NCBI GenBank assembly: GCA_903858115.1
Contig: CAIOHR010000226.1
Location: 1-64,000 of the forward strand
DNA: 64,000 nt
Source of the DNA: an uncultured Pirellula sp.
GTDB lineage: Bacteria; Planctomycetota; Planctomycetia; Pirellulales; Pirellulaceae
Direction: 5' to 3'
Below are positions 8,219 to 17,231 of this stretch, piece by piece; position 1 is the stretch's first letter, and every line of letters starts with the position of its first letter. Position numbers and translations under genes: made by a program. Under the pieces are notes generated by a model. The model was not told the DNA's origin. It saw only the letters and a list, made by a program, of their open reading frames with translations, and did no database searches.

Positions 8219-9580
8219 ATGGCTCGTCGTCTTCTAATCCGTAACGCAATGGTGGTCTGCCCGAAAGCCGCTGTCAAAACCAATGTTTTGATTGATAACG
8301 GCATCATCGCAAGCATCGACGCTCCATCAACTTCGCAAGTGGATGAGGTCTTGGATGCTGAGGGGCTACTTTTGTTCCCAGGACTCGTGGATGATCAAGT
8401 TCACTTTCGGGAACCCGGCCTCACGCACAAGGAAGATCTGCTAACTGCGAGCTACGCATGTGTTGCTGGCGGGGTGACATCTTTCCTAGAGATGCCGAAC
8501 ACGAAACCGGCGGCCATCAACCAGGAGTTGATCGAACAAAAGTACCAGATTGCCAGCACCAAATCGATCGCGAACTACGGCTTCTATATTGGTGCGACCG
8601 CCCACAACGTGGCGGATCTCAAGCGTGCGACAGGAGTTCCTGGGATCAAGATCTTCATTGGTTCCAGCACCGGTGACCTGCTCGTTGATGAACAGGATGC
8701 GTTGGAGCGAATCTTTGCCGAGACCACACTTCCTATCTGTGCACATTGCGAGGATGAAACCACGGTCCTTGCCAATGCTGCAGCCATCGGCGAGGCGGCG
8801 ACGGTAGCAGATCATTCACGGATTCGAGATCATCGCGCGGCATGGATCTCGACCAAAAGAACGATCGATCTCGCGCATCGGCATTCGCATCGATTTCACG
8901 TTTTGCATCTCAGCACTGCAGCCGAATTGGAGTTGGTAACGGATCATCGCAATTTGATCACTTGTGAATTGTGCCCGCACCATTGGGAGTTCTGCGTGGA
9001 TGATTACGCGAGGCTTGGCTCATTGATTCAGATGAATCCATCGATCAAGAACCGAGAGGATACCGTTGGGTTATGGAATGGACTCGTCGCAGGAAAGATC
9101 CAAGTGGTGGCGACCGACCATGCGCCTCATACGCTCGAAGAAAAGCGACAACCCTATCCCAAGTCACCGAGTGGTCTGCCTGCCGTCGAAAACTATTTTG
9201 CACTCTTGTTAGATCGAGCGAGTCGAGGAGACTGCACTTGGAATCAAATCGCTTCTTGGACGAGCGATGCGCCTGCTCGAGTTTGGGGTATCGTCGGAAA
9301 GGGTCGTATTGAAGTCGGCTACGATGCCGATTTGGTATTGGTCGATCCGAACATGGAACGAACCATCACGAACGAGAATCAATTTACGAAATCGAAGTGG
9401 AGCCCTTGGGCCGGCCGCACTCTGCGAGGTTGGCCAGTAAAGACGTGGGTAGGTGGACATCTCGCATTTGATGGTGGTCGCATTGTTGCCGAGAAGCCAG
9501 CAAGCCGATTGCAATTCGATCCATCCCTCGGAGGCTACTGGGCAACCGAGCATGGAACAGGGACTTTGTCGAAGAAATGA
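8219..9580 (+). CDS. pyrC: Dihydroorotase (class I amidohydrolase)
   Basis: The 453-residue enzyme closes the ring of N-carbamoyl-aspartate to dihydroorotate in de novo pyrimidine synthesis. Visible family marks are the first metal ligands in [10 protein letters not shown], a candidate carboxylated-lysine region [11 protein letters not shown], histidines in CAHCEDET and VLHLSTAAE, and [12 protein letters not shown] near the C-terminus. Length is typical of the class I form. ATG 8219 is chosen over an upstream GTG at 8171 because the amidohydrolase N-terminus ([10 protein letters not shown]) starts directly after it. No other pyrimidine gene is adjacent. An allantoinase or hydantoinase paralog is a less likely alternative. 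Confidence 0.88.
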   Translation: MARRLLIRNAMVVCPKAAVKTNVLIDNGIIASIDAPSTSQVDEVLDAEGLLLFPGLVDDQVHFREPGLTHKEDLLTASYACVAGGVTSFLEMPNTKPAAINQELIEQKYQIASTKSIANYGFYIGATAHNVADLKRATGVPGIKIFIGSSTGDLLVDEQDALERIFAETTLPICAHCEDETTVLANAAAIGEAATVADHSRIRDHRAAWISTKRTIDLAHRHSHRFHVLHLSTAAELELVTDHRNLITCELCPHHWEFCVDDYARLGSLIQMNPSIKNREDTVGLWNGLVAGKIQVVATDHAPHTLEEKRQPYPKSPSGLPAVENYFALLLDRASRGDCTWNQIASWTSDAPARVWGIVGKGRIEVGYDADLVLVDPNMERTITNENQFTKSKWSPWAGRTLRGWPVKTWVGGHLAFDGGRIVAEKPASRLQFDPSLGGYWATEHGTGTLSKK

Positions 9581-9642
9581 TCGTAGGCAGTCCAAGGATT
9601 TGAAGCGAGATACAAGATCGTGTTGCGGAAGCAGAATAAAGA

Positions 9643-10041
9643 ATGAAGGATGAACGTCCAGAAAAGTTTCGCTGGGTTCAAAGGTACCAAAGCTTTGTCC
9701 ATGCGTTTCGCGGCTTTTCGAAGCTGCTGGTCACGGAACACAACGCTCGAATCCATGCGGTGGTCACGCTAGCTGTCGTCGTCGCGGGGATATCGCTCGG
9801 AGTATCTCGCGATGATTGGTGCTGGCTAATGCTCGCGATGGGGTTGGTGTGGATGGCAGAGGCCTTCAATACTTCGCTCGAATCTTTGGCTGATGCCATC
9901 ACTCTTGAGTATCATCCTGCAATTCGCGACGCCAAAGATGTTGCAGCAACGGCAGTACTGATCGCCTCCGTCTTGGCCGCTGGGATTGGAATCTGCCGAT
10001 TCGCTCCGCATCTAGTTCCTGTCGGTCATCTTGCTTATTGA
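9643..10041 (+). CDS. dgkA: Diacylglycerol kinase / undecaprenol kinase (DgkA family)
   Basis: The 132-residue membrane protein has three hydrophobic segments and the family signature in EAFNTSLESLADAI, plus NARIHAVVT near the first helix. DgkA-type enzymes phosphorylate diacylglycerol or undecaprenol at the inner membrane; sequence alone does not separate the substrates. It lies 62 bases after dihydroorotase on the same strand and may share its transcript. Length is normal for the family. Confidence 0.9.
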   Translation: MKDERPEKFRWVQRYQSFVHAFRGFSKLLVTEHNARIHAVVTLAVVVAGISLGVSRDDWCWLMLAMGLVWMAEAFNTSLESLADAITLEYHPAIRDAKDVAATAVLIASVLAAGIGICRFAPHLVPVGHLAY

Positions 10042-10130
10042 AGCTATATCCCAGTACTTCCAGTCTCTTTTTTGGACCACGAATAAAGCGAATCACACGA
10101 ATTCTAGTCCACCTTTCCTCTTCTGTGAGG

Positions 10131-10250
10131 CTGCTGATTTAGGCCCGGCTTGTTGGTTCTTGGTTGAGCCGTCGGGCGCTAGCCCCGGTTGTCGGCTGTG
10201 GCGAAGCCACTAAACCGGGGCTAGCGCCCAACGGCTCACTAAATCAGCAG
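10131..10250. repeat. 120-base nested inverted repeat (GCTAGC family, full copy)
   Basis: Outer arms CTGCTGATTTA (10131-10141) and TAAATCAGCAG (10240-10250) are exact reverse complements. Inside them, 25-base arms at 10166-10190 and 10213-10237 pair with one mismatch around a 22-base spacer. The right half recurs at 1-43 with one difference. It lies in the gap 10042-10427, which otherwise shows no gene. This looks like a small mobile or REP-like structured element; no transposase is beside it. Confidence 0.75.
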
Positions 10251-10427
10251 TCTCTCTGTGTGAGATGGAGGGAGGAAACAGTGCTCTCCACGCCCTAGGA
10301 AGACTCAGGGACGTGCCACCCATGAACTCGCCTGAATGAATGGTCGTGCCAACCCGACCCGTTTGAACAGGCTCGGCTCCAGTTGATTTCAATGCCTTCG
10401 GCTTGTCCAGATAAGGTGAGGTCAACT

Positions 10428-11366
10428 TTAGCGCTTCGCTGTCGCGAGGAACAATCCTGTTCCTTTGGCTTCTGGGTCCGGGGGGATCTGTTGGAAACGA
10501 AGTTCGGTCCAACCACTCGCTTCTAACCACTCGCTGATTTGCTCTGCAGAAAAGCCTTGCCAACTATGCCCCAATTGTTCGCGGTACTCCGCGCGATCGT
10601 GTGGCACCATATCCAACAGCACTAACTTGCCACCAGGTTTGGTCACCCGATACACTTCTGCAAATACTTCTTGTGGCGATGACACATAGGGTAATACCAA
10701 CGCCATCAAACTCAGAGATAACTGCTGGTCATCGATTGGTAGCCCCGTCAACTCTCCTTTCCTGACGTCGACGTTGCTCAAATCCTTAAGCCGTCTTCGT
10801 GCCGCGGTCAGCATGGCTGCAGAGGAATCGACAGCGATCACACTCTCGACCCACGGCGCAACCAATTGCGAAATTCCACCCGTGCCACAACCCAAGTCGC
10901 CGAATACGCAATGCGAATCTAACGTAGCCCCCAAGGCAAAAGCATCCATTCGCGAGCCGAACAACTCGGCCCGAATTCTATCCCACTTTTCAGCCGCCGA
11001 AGAAAAGAATGCCTGCGATCTCGAACGCCTAGCATCGAGCACTTGTTCCAATCTCGCATCGTCTTGCTCCGCGGTGGAGTCGAGAACGCTATGTGATTTT
11101 ACAACGCTCCAGAGCTTCTTCTTGAGCGGATCAAGAGATTGCGTTTGCATGCAGTAAAGATTGCTCGTTCCATCGCGACGCGAAGAAGTCCAATCTTCAT
11201 CGCCTAGAACCTTTAAATGGCGACTGACGGTGCTCTGCGGCAACTGCAGCGTGGCGCACAACTCAGCGACTGTCAGTTCCGAACGATCCAATAAACGAAG
11301 CAATCTCGCCCGAATCGGATCCGACAGGCTTTGCATCCAGTCGAGAATCGGAGGTGTTTGACTCAT
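10428..11366 (-). CDS. ArsR-family regulator fused to SAM-dependent methyltransferase
   Basis: Residues 1-80 form an ArsR-type winged helix-turn-helix (LTVAELCATLQLPQSTVSRHL), and residues from about 120 on form a class I methyltransferase with SAM-binding GDLGCGTGG and the acidic loop AVDSSAAML. At 312 residues the architecture matches a known bacterial fusion often linked to methionine and S-adenosylhomocysteine metabolism. It may sense or modify a small metabolite while binding DNA. No cysteine pair for metal sensing is evident in the N-terminal domain. It is preceded on the same strand by purL at a 40-base gap. Confidence 0.85.
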   Translation of the reverse strand: MSQTPPILDWMQSLSDPIRARLLRLLDRSELTVAELCATLQLPQSTVSRHLKVLGDEDWTSSRRDGTSNLYCMQTQSLDPLKKKLWSVVKSHSVLDSTAEQDDARLEQVLDARRSRSQAFFSSAAEKWDRIRAELFGSRMDAFALGATLDSHCVFGDLGCGTGGISQLVAPWVESVIAVDSSAAMLTAARRRLKDLSNVDVRKGELTGLPIDDQQLSLSLMALVLPYVSSPQEVFAEVYRVTKPGGKLVLLDMVPHDRAEYREQLGHSWQGFSAEQISEWLEASGWTELRFQQIPPDPEAKGTGLFLATAKR

Positions 11367-11406
11367 CCAACCCTCCGTCTGTTCTTCATGTCACTCACGC
11401 GTGAAA

Positions 11407-14379
11407 CTATTTCCAATCGAGAGGTGCCATCCATCGGTCTCGCAGTTGTTTCCAAGGCATATCGATCAGCACATGGCCATCACCGAGAATCGAGACTCGA
11501 TCCTGCTCGACTGTCGTACCCAACCGATAACATGGCAACCCGACGAACGCGGCTTCAAAGGCTGCCGCATGCTCCGCAGGAACTTCGCAAAGCAATCGAC
11601 TATTCGATTCGGAAAACAATGCTGTTTCTACACTTACAAAACACGCTTGCCGCATCGCGGACAGGTCGATCGAAACTCCGATCTCGCCGGCAAACGACAT
11701 CTCGGCAATGGCAACAGCTAAGCCGCCTTCGCTCAAATCGTGGCAGGAAAGGACATGCCTTTCTTGGATAGATCGGTGCAACTTTTTGTAAATACGCATG
11801 GCGAGTGGCGCATCGACTTCGGGAACTTTTCCGCCTTGGAGCCCTAACACCTTGGATGCATACGAGCCACCCATTTCCTCGCGCGTGACTCCGAGTAAGT
11901 AAATGGCGCTACCCGCTTCTTTCAAATCCATCGTGATTGCTTTGTTGCAATCGGAGATTTGTCCCATCGCACTAATCAGCAGAGAGCAAGGGATGGCAAT
12001 CGTTTTTCGTTCGCCATTTTCCGCACTGTACGTGAATTCATTGTTGAGACTATCCTTTCCGCTGATGAATGGAGTCTTCCATTGAACGGCCAAATCATGG
12101 CATGCGATCGCCGCACGAACAAGAGTTCCCAACGTATCAGGCTTTTCTGTATTGCCCCAGCAGAAGTTGTCCAACACGGCAAGTTTGCTTGGATCGGCAC
12201 CGACAGCAACTGCGTTACGCACCGCTTCGTCCATTGCGGACGTGGCCATGTGATAAGGATCAAAGTCCCCGTAATTCGGATTCATTCCACAGGACAATAC
12301 GATCCCTCGATTGCTATTTAGTTTGGGTCGAACAATTGCAGCGTCACTTGGACCATTGCAGGAAGGGCCGACCAATGGCTTCACCACGCTACCTGCTTGC
12401 ACTTCGTGATCGTACTGACGAATGATCCAATGCTTGCTGGCTACTGAAGGAGAGGACAAGATCTTTGAAAGGGTCGATTCGATCTGCTCACGCTTCATGC
12501 TCTCTAGCGATAACGCTTTGACAGCCGGCGGTTGGTAGGTCGCTTGGCGAACGACCGGTGGACGTCCTCCATGGAGAAAGGCCATGCTTACCGAGCCGAC
12601 CTCTTGACCGCGATACATCAATCGCAACATGCCGGTCGGCGTATAGACACCCAGTACGGCTGCTTCTACCCCTTCGCTGGCACAAAGGGCTTTGAGTTCA
12701 TCGATCTTCTCAGGAGGGACGGCCAAGACCATTCGCTCTTGGGCTTCGCTGATCCAGATCTCGGTATACGTTAGTCCGTCGTATTTAAGGGGCGCTTGGT
12801 CGAGCCAAACTTCGGCACCGATCTCTTCCCCCATTTCGCCGACGGCGCTACTAAAGCCACCGGCGCCGCAATCGGTCACTGCATTGTAAAGACAACGATC
12901 GCGGGCCGCGAGCAAAACATCAAGAACCATCTTTTCGGTGATGGCGTTACCGATTTGAACCGCACCACCCGAGATAGACTCGCTCTCTTCGGTGAGTTCA
13001 ACGCTACTAAAGGTTGCGCCGTGAATTCCATCGCGACCCGTTCGACCGCCCAGGGCAACAATCATGTCACCCGGTCGTGCCTGCTTTTCTACTTTATGAT
13101 TGGGAATGATCCCGACGTTGCCGCAATAGACCAGTGGATTGCCAAGGTAACGATCGTCGAAGTAGACCGCGCCGTTGACGGTCGGGATCCCCATTCGATT
13201 GCCGTAATCGCGAACGCCCGAGACAACGCCCGTCATGACTCGACGAGGATGGAGTACACCAGGAGGTAGTTTTTCAGGCGCGTAGTCTGGCGACGCAAAA
13301 CAAAAGACATCGGTGCTGCAAACGGGCTTGGCACCCATGCCTGTGCCCAAAGGATCGCGAATGACACCGCCGAGACCTGTGTTCGCTCCACCGTAAGGCT
13401 CGATCGCCGACGGGTGATTGTGTGTCTCTACTTTGAAGACAACGCAATCTTCATCATCAAAGGTGACAACGCCTGCATTATCTTTGAATACGCTGACGCA
13501 CCAGTCTTGATCTCCGAGATCCTTTCGAATCTGTACGGTAGCTGCAAAGATCGTTTCCTTCAGCATGCTTTGGAAACGTCGAGTTCCATGCTCATCCGTG
13601 TACTCAATTTTCCCGCCGAGCGTTTTGTGACTGCAGTGTTCACTCCATGTCTGCGCGATCGTTTCGAGTTCGATATCGGAGGGTTCGCGACCGAGTTCGC
13701 GGAAGTATGCTTGGACGGTTTTCATTTCCGCAATGGAAAGATAGAGCTGTCCTATTTTGCTTAGCTTCATCAACTCAGCATCGTCGAGTTGCAAGATGGG
13801 AACGATGACTTTTTTGAACTGGTAGTCCGAGGCGATTGCGAGTTCTTGGAGTATCAGTGGGCCCACGTTCACTTGCTCAATCGAATCGTTGGCCAACACT
13901 TTTTGGCACATCCTATCGATCACGGTTCGGTCCACTTTACCGTGCTTGGAGGAGATCCAATACTTGCGGAACGTGCGGACCTGGTCTGCCGCGACTCCGA
14001 TATCGTTTAGTACTTTGCAAGTGCTTTGCGCGACTGGGTCCATGACACCAGGCTTGGGCATGGCGTAGACCAGGATTCCGGTCGAACCGTTTTCGGTTTT
14101 GGATGCGGACGTCGATCCTTTAGGCAACGGTGCTTTAGACAACAATTCGTGCCCGACCGGTGCGGCGATGTATTGTTGTGCGATAGGATCCGATAGGACT
14201 TCTCGAGCGACGCGATGGACGGTTGCCTCATCGATAGCTCCCTGCAATAGAAATCCGTATGCCGCTTGGATTACGAGATCTTGAGAAATATGCAATTCAG
14301 AGGCAGCATTTGCCGCTGAATCGCCGAGAGAGTCTGGTTGACCGTCAGCCGGATAGATGTCGACTTGCCACAGCGTCAC
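11407..14379 (-). CDS. purL: Phosphoribosylformylglycinamidine synthase, PurL with N-terminal PurS-like region
   Basis: The gene encodes the ATP-dependent step converting FGAR to FGAM in purine synthesis. The catalytic core begins near WSEHCSHKTLGGKIEY and includes HNHPSAIEPYGGANTG and DPLGTGMGAKPVCSTDVF. The N-terminal 220 residues appear to hold two PurS-like segments (from TLWQVDIYPA and from ILVYAMPKPGV), which explains the length of about 990 residues against 720-750 for ordinary small PurL; no glutaminase domain is attached. GTG 14379, preceded by AGGAAAA, is the likely start; an ATG in the same frame at 14469 lies deeper in tyrA. It overlaps the tyrA 3' end by 35 bases. PurQ must be encoded elsewhere. 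Confidence 0.92.
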   Translation of the reverse strand: MTLWQVDIYPADGQPDSLGDSAANAASELHISQDLVIQAAYGFLLQGAIDEATVHRVAREVLSDPIAQQYIAAPVGHELLSKAPLPKGSTSASKTENGSTGILVYAMPKPGVMDPVAQSTCKVLNDIGVAADQVRTFRKYWISSKHGKVDRTVIDRMCQKVLANDSIEQVNVGPLILQELAIASDYQFKKVIVPILQLDDAELMKLSKIGQLYLSIAEMKTVQAYFRELGREPSDIELETIAQTWSEHCSHKTLGGKIEYTDEHGTRRFQSMLKETIFAATVQIRKDLGDQDWCVSVFKDNAGVVTFDDEDCVVFKVETHNHPSAIEPYGGANTGLGGVIRDPLGTGMGAKPVCSTDVFCFASPDYAPEKLPPGVLHPRRVMTGVVSGVRDYGNRMGIPTVNGAVYFDDRYLGNPLVYCGNVGIIPNHKVEKQARPGDMIVALGGRTGRDGIHGATFSSVELTEESESISGGAVQIGNAITEKMVLDVLLAARDRCLYNAVTDCGAGGFSSAVGEMGEEIGAEVWLDQAPLKYDGLTYTEIWISEAQERMVLAVPPEKIDELKALCASEGVEAAVLGVYTPTGMLRLMYRGQEVGSVSMAFLHGGRPPVVRQATYQPPAVKALSLESMKREQIESTLSKILSSPSVASKHWIIRQYDHEVQAGSVVKPLVGPSCNGPSDAAIVRPKLNSNRGIVLSCGMNPNYGDFDPYHMATSAMDEAVRNAVAVGADPSKLAVLDNFCWGNTEKPDTLGTLVRAAIACHDLAVQWKTPFISGKDSLNNEFTYSAENGERKTIAIPCSLLISAMGQISDCNKAITMDLKEAGSAIYLLGVTREEMGGSYASKVLGLQGGKVPEVDAPLAMRIYKKLHRSIQERHVLSCHDLSEGGLAVAIAEMSFAGEIGVSIDLSAMRQACFVSVETALFSESNSRLLCEVPAEHAAAFEAAFVGLPCYRLGTTVEQDRVSILGDGHVLIDMPWKQLRDRWMAPLDWK

Positions 14380-15199
14380 GAGTTGCTTTTCCTGCTTGGA
14401 GTAGTGATTCGACTTGATCGAAGTCACCACGCTCCAATGCTTCGATCCAAGTTTCGCAGATTGTGGCAAAGTTCTTCAAGGCTTGTAAGGCTGGAGCGTG
14501 GTTTTCTTGCAATATCTGTCGCCACAATTGCGAATTGCTGGCAGCGATACGGGTCGAGTCGAGCCAGCCTTTACCCACAAATTGCAGTACTTCTCGAGGT
14601 GTAGCACCAGCCAGCGCGGAGGAGACCATGTGCGGCAAATGGCTAGAAATGGCCAGTGCTTCATCGTGTTCTTTGGGGGTAAGGATGCAAATCCTGGCTC
14701 CCATCGACTCCCAAAACCGCGACATTCGATCGACTAATTCAGGCGGATTGGTTTCCGAGGGAGTGATGACGACGAGAGCACCGTCCAGCAATGTACCGAC
14801 TGCATGTTCGACACCGCTGTGGTGTCCGCCAGCGATCGGGTGACTACCGATATACTGAAGGGGTGAAAGACGGCCTTCGGCGGCTCGGATGATGCTTTGC
14901 TTTGTGCTGCCAACATCGGTAAGGATCACGTTGGGGACAGCGACCGACGCTGCGACAGAGAGTGAATCTACGATAGACTGAACCGGGGTGCAGGCGATAA
15001 CCAAATCGGTGTCTTTCGCGCCGATCAGAATATCATCGGTAGCGACATCGATCGCACCTCGTTGTAGAGCCGTGTCGAGTTTGGCAATGGTTCGCCCGAC
15101 GCCAACGACTTCTTTTGCTAGGCGTTTTCGCTTTAGCGCGAGTCCTATCGACCCACCTAAAAGCCCGACACCAATTATGCATACCCGATTCCAAACCAT
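14345..15199 (-). CDS. tyrA: Prephenate/arogenate dehydrogenase
   Basis: The N-terminal Rossmann motif IIGVGLLGGSIGLALKRK lies directly after the chosen ATG at 15199 (MVWNRV), giving 284 residues. Later motifs DVGSTKQSI, SHPIAGGHHSGVEHA and LPHMVSSALAG are typical of prephenate dehydrogenases. It oxidatively decarboxylates prephenate or arogenate on the tyrosine pathway, using NAD(P). There is no ACT or chorismate mutase domain. The open frame extends to 15250. The 3' end overlaps purL, suggesting co-transcription of two unrelated biosynthetic genes. Confidence 0.9.
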   Translation of the reverse strand: MVWNRVCIIGVGLLGGSIGLALKRKRLAKEVVGVGRTIAKLDTALQRGAIDVATDDILIGAKDTDLVIACTPVQSIVDSLSVAASVAVPNVILTDVGSTKQSIIRAAEGRLSPLQYIGSHPIAGGHHSGVEHAVGTLLDGALVVITPSETNPPELVDRMSRFWESMGARICILTPKEHDEALAISSHLPHMVSSALAGATPREVLQFVGKGWLDSTRIAASNSQLWRQILQENHAPALQALKNFATICETWIEALERGDFDQVESLLQAGKATRDAVASRHLSG

Positions 15200-15742
15200 A
15201 GACGACTTGAACGATTCACTCGATCGCAGGAGTAGTTTTTCCACATTCAAAACGCTAGTCTACCCTCCGATATCCGTATTGCGAACCGTAAAAGAGAGAC
15301 AATTGCTCGATCTCTCCAAAGGGTAACGAAAGAATTGTTTTTTGGGAGTGGAGAGAACGAAACCGACCATTAGGGATCGGAAACGTGGACTAGGGTAACT
15401 TGAAAAATTTCTGTTTAAAACGGGTTGTGGACATTTTTTCTACAACACGTTGGACGCTAAAAAACGTTGGATGCTAAAAAACGGTGTACGGGTCGTTTTT
15501 GAGGCGGCGAGAGAATCTCGTGGAGGAAATCGTCCCGCGCGGGGGCGATTGTGGAAAAGTACTGGAAGCTACTTTACTTTATCGCGCGGCATCGATCGTT
15601 CGCATTGAGTTTCTCATTCGCATTGGGTCTCGTCTCGTCCACATTGAGTTTCGAAGTGGTACTTTTGAGCACAGTCGAAGGTGAAACCCAACCCACGGAG
15701 TTGGAGTGGTTACGCCAAAAGACCACTTCGGTTTGAGCGAAG
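15200..15742. other. Gene-poor stretch with a 17-base tandem repeat
   Basis: The unit ACGTTGGACGCTAAAAA occurs twice in tandem at 15447-15480 with one difference. A frame from GTG 15551 to 15736 would encode a 61-residue peptide with one hydrophobic segment, but no ribosome site or family supports it. The region between should carry the tyrA promoter and the 3' end of the minus-strand gene at 15743. Confidence 0.4.
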
Positions 15743-16054
15743 CTATTTCATTCCGGAAGTTTCATGGATTGTGTCGACCACATCCTCTTCACGGCTGGGA
15801 AAAATCGCCCCTACGATCATGATTGCCATACTGGAGGTGTGGACAATCCAGCAGCCTTCGTTCGCAATGATTGTGCGCAGGGTGCCCCAAGATACTAGCA
15901 ATAACGCTCCGTAAAACGCTGGTTCCGTGATTCGACGAAAGTACGAATCGTCGCTGGCTCGGGCTAACCACAATGACACAATAGCTACCAACGGCACTAT
16001 CCATGGATAGCTACCAGCAAACGTTTCAAACCAATGAGGATATAGTTCGTGCAT
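15743..16054 (-). CDS. Small membrane protein of unknown function
   Basis: The 103-residue frame shows hydrophobic segments at about 17-31 (YPWIVPLVAIVSLWLA), 46-64 (AFYGALLLVSWGTLRTIIA) and 67-84 (CWIVHTSSMAIMIVGAIF), followed by a charged tail. The ATG is clear, and it lies between same-strand genes with 113 bases to the glycosyltransferase stop. No family was recognised. Support is its topology and the lack of a competing reading; it could be spurious. Confidence 0.5.
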   Translation of the reverse strand: MHELYPHWFETFAGSYPWIVPLVAIVSLWLARASDDSYFRRITEPAFYGALLLVSWGTLRTIIANEGCWIVHTSSMAIMIVGAIFPSREEDVVDTIHETSGMK

Positions 16055-16167
16055 CTGTACGGCTTCCTTGCCATAGTTGATGGGGTCCAGACAACGAGGA
16101 CTTTACAGATTTTCTGCAGAAAGATTCAAGATCGAATCCCTCTTGTCATTGGAGGGATGGATAGCAT

Positions 16168-17073
16168 TTACGCGGCGCGTCGATAGCCACTTGAATGGTT
16201 GCGTTCTTCTTCCACAGCCTCATCCAATCTTTCAGCCGCAGAGATAAGCCTATCGCGGATGTTGTTTGCCAGCGATCGATCTCGAACCCCCATCACCCAA
16301 CCTAATCGTTCGGCAACCGTTTTTGGGCTCATCAGGCCACCTGCGAGGTGACTTAACTGCTTCGCCAGGGAATCTATTTCCACACCGCTTCCTTCCACCA
16401 AGCCGAAAGCGCATGCGATTTGTCCGCATTGACGGCCGGTTTCATATCCTATATCGCGGCCTTCGATCGTTCGACGAGGCCCTGACAAACGAGATACGGT
16501 CGCAATCTTCGATTCTAGTTCCATGGCTTCAAAAAGGAGTTGCAACTCTACTTCGGCCCCTTCTCTCGGTAGCAGGGAGTTGAGCCCTCCCACCAGTTGA
16601 AGAATCTTTTTGCGGAAGATCGTTCCACAAAGTACGGGTGCAATGCGGTTGTTTTGTTTTTGGGCGAATCGCCGATGGGGCAAGGCACTTTGATCTAGTC
16701 CGTAGAGGACTTTGTTCTCAGACTCAACCTTGCATGGGCTTCCCACGCAAACGGTATCTGGAGAGGTCAAAAGTTCTAGAGCTTCCTCGCACCAGTTCGT
16801 TTCGACGGTGACACCGGGAAACAGGATTTGGACGTAGGGACTTCTCGCGACGGAAACAGCGGCATTGATTTGGTCTATGCATCCATTGCGATCGGACGCA
16901 TGGATCATTCGGACTTCGTCGACACTCAAACCGTACGGATCATTGTAAGAACCGTTGTGAACTAAAATGATCTCATGATGTTTCTCATTTCTGTTTTCCA
17001 GAAGCGAGAGGAGTGTTGATTCAAGTTTCGCATCATCATCTTGATGTAGCACTATGATCGAGAGGCGCAGCAC
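16168..17073 (-). CDS. Glycosyltransferase family 2-like protein
   Basis: The 301-residue protein opens with the GT2 pattern LSIIVLHQDDDAKLESTLLS, followed by EIILVHNGSYNDP, where nucleotide-sugar binding is expected, and an aromatic/acidic region about residue 90 (PYVQILFPGVTVETNW). The canonical DxD is not obvious, so activity is uncertain. The start is GTG at 17073. It lies downstream of the Tad genes cpaB-cpaC-cpaE on the same strand, with 158 bases between, so a role in decorating surface structures is possible but only inferred. Confidence 0.75.
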   Translation of the reverse strand: MLRLSIIVLHQDDDAKLESTLLSLLENRNEKHHEIILVHNGSYNDPYGLSVDEVRMIHASDRNGCIDQINAAVSVARSPYVQILFPGVTVETNWCEEALELLTSPDTVCVGSPCKVESENKVLYGLDQSALPHRRFAQKQNNRIAPVLCGTIFRKKILQLVGGLNSLLPREGAEVELQLLFEAMELESKIATVSRLSGPRRTIEGRDIGYETGRQCGQIACAFGLVEGSGVEIDSLAKQLSHLAGGLMSPKTVAERLGWVMGVRDRSLANNIRDRLISAAERLDEAVEEERNHSSGYRRAA

Positions 17074-17231
17074 AGAGGATACTCCGACTTTTCGCGAAGA
17101 GAACGATTCAACTATTTTATCGGATCGACTAAGCGGATGGAAGAATTCATGTTATTCTCATTTTTCGGCTTAGTGAATTTAGTAAAAATTTGCGGGCGAC
17201 TGGTTAAGCACCAGGCGAAGATAAAAGATCG

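Noticed and set aside
10210-10563. 117-residue minus-strand frame
   Set aside because: It runs through the inverted repeat and the 3' end of the ArsR-methyltransferase gene in another frame.
12796-13269. 157-residue plus-strand frame inside purL
   Set aside because: Antisense to strongly conserved purL sequence, with no family or ribosome site.
15484-15736. Two overlapping plus-strand small frames
   Set aside because: GTG-type starts without ribosome sites; the 61-residue one has a hydrophobic segment but nothing else supports it.
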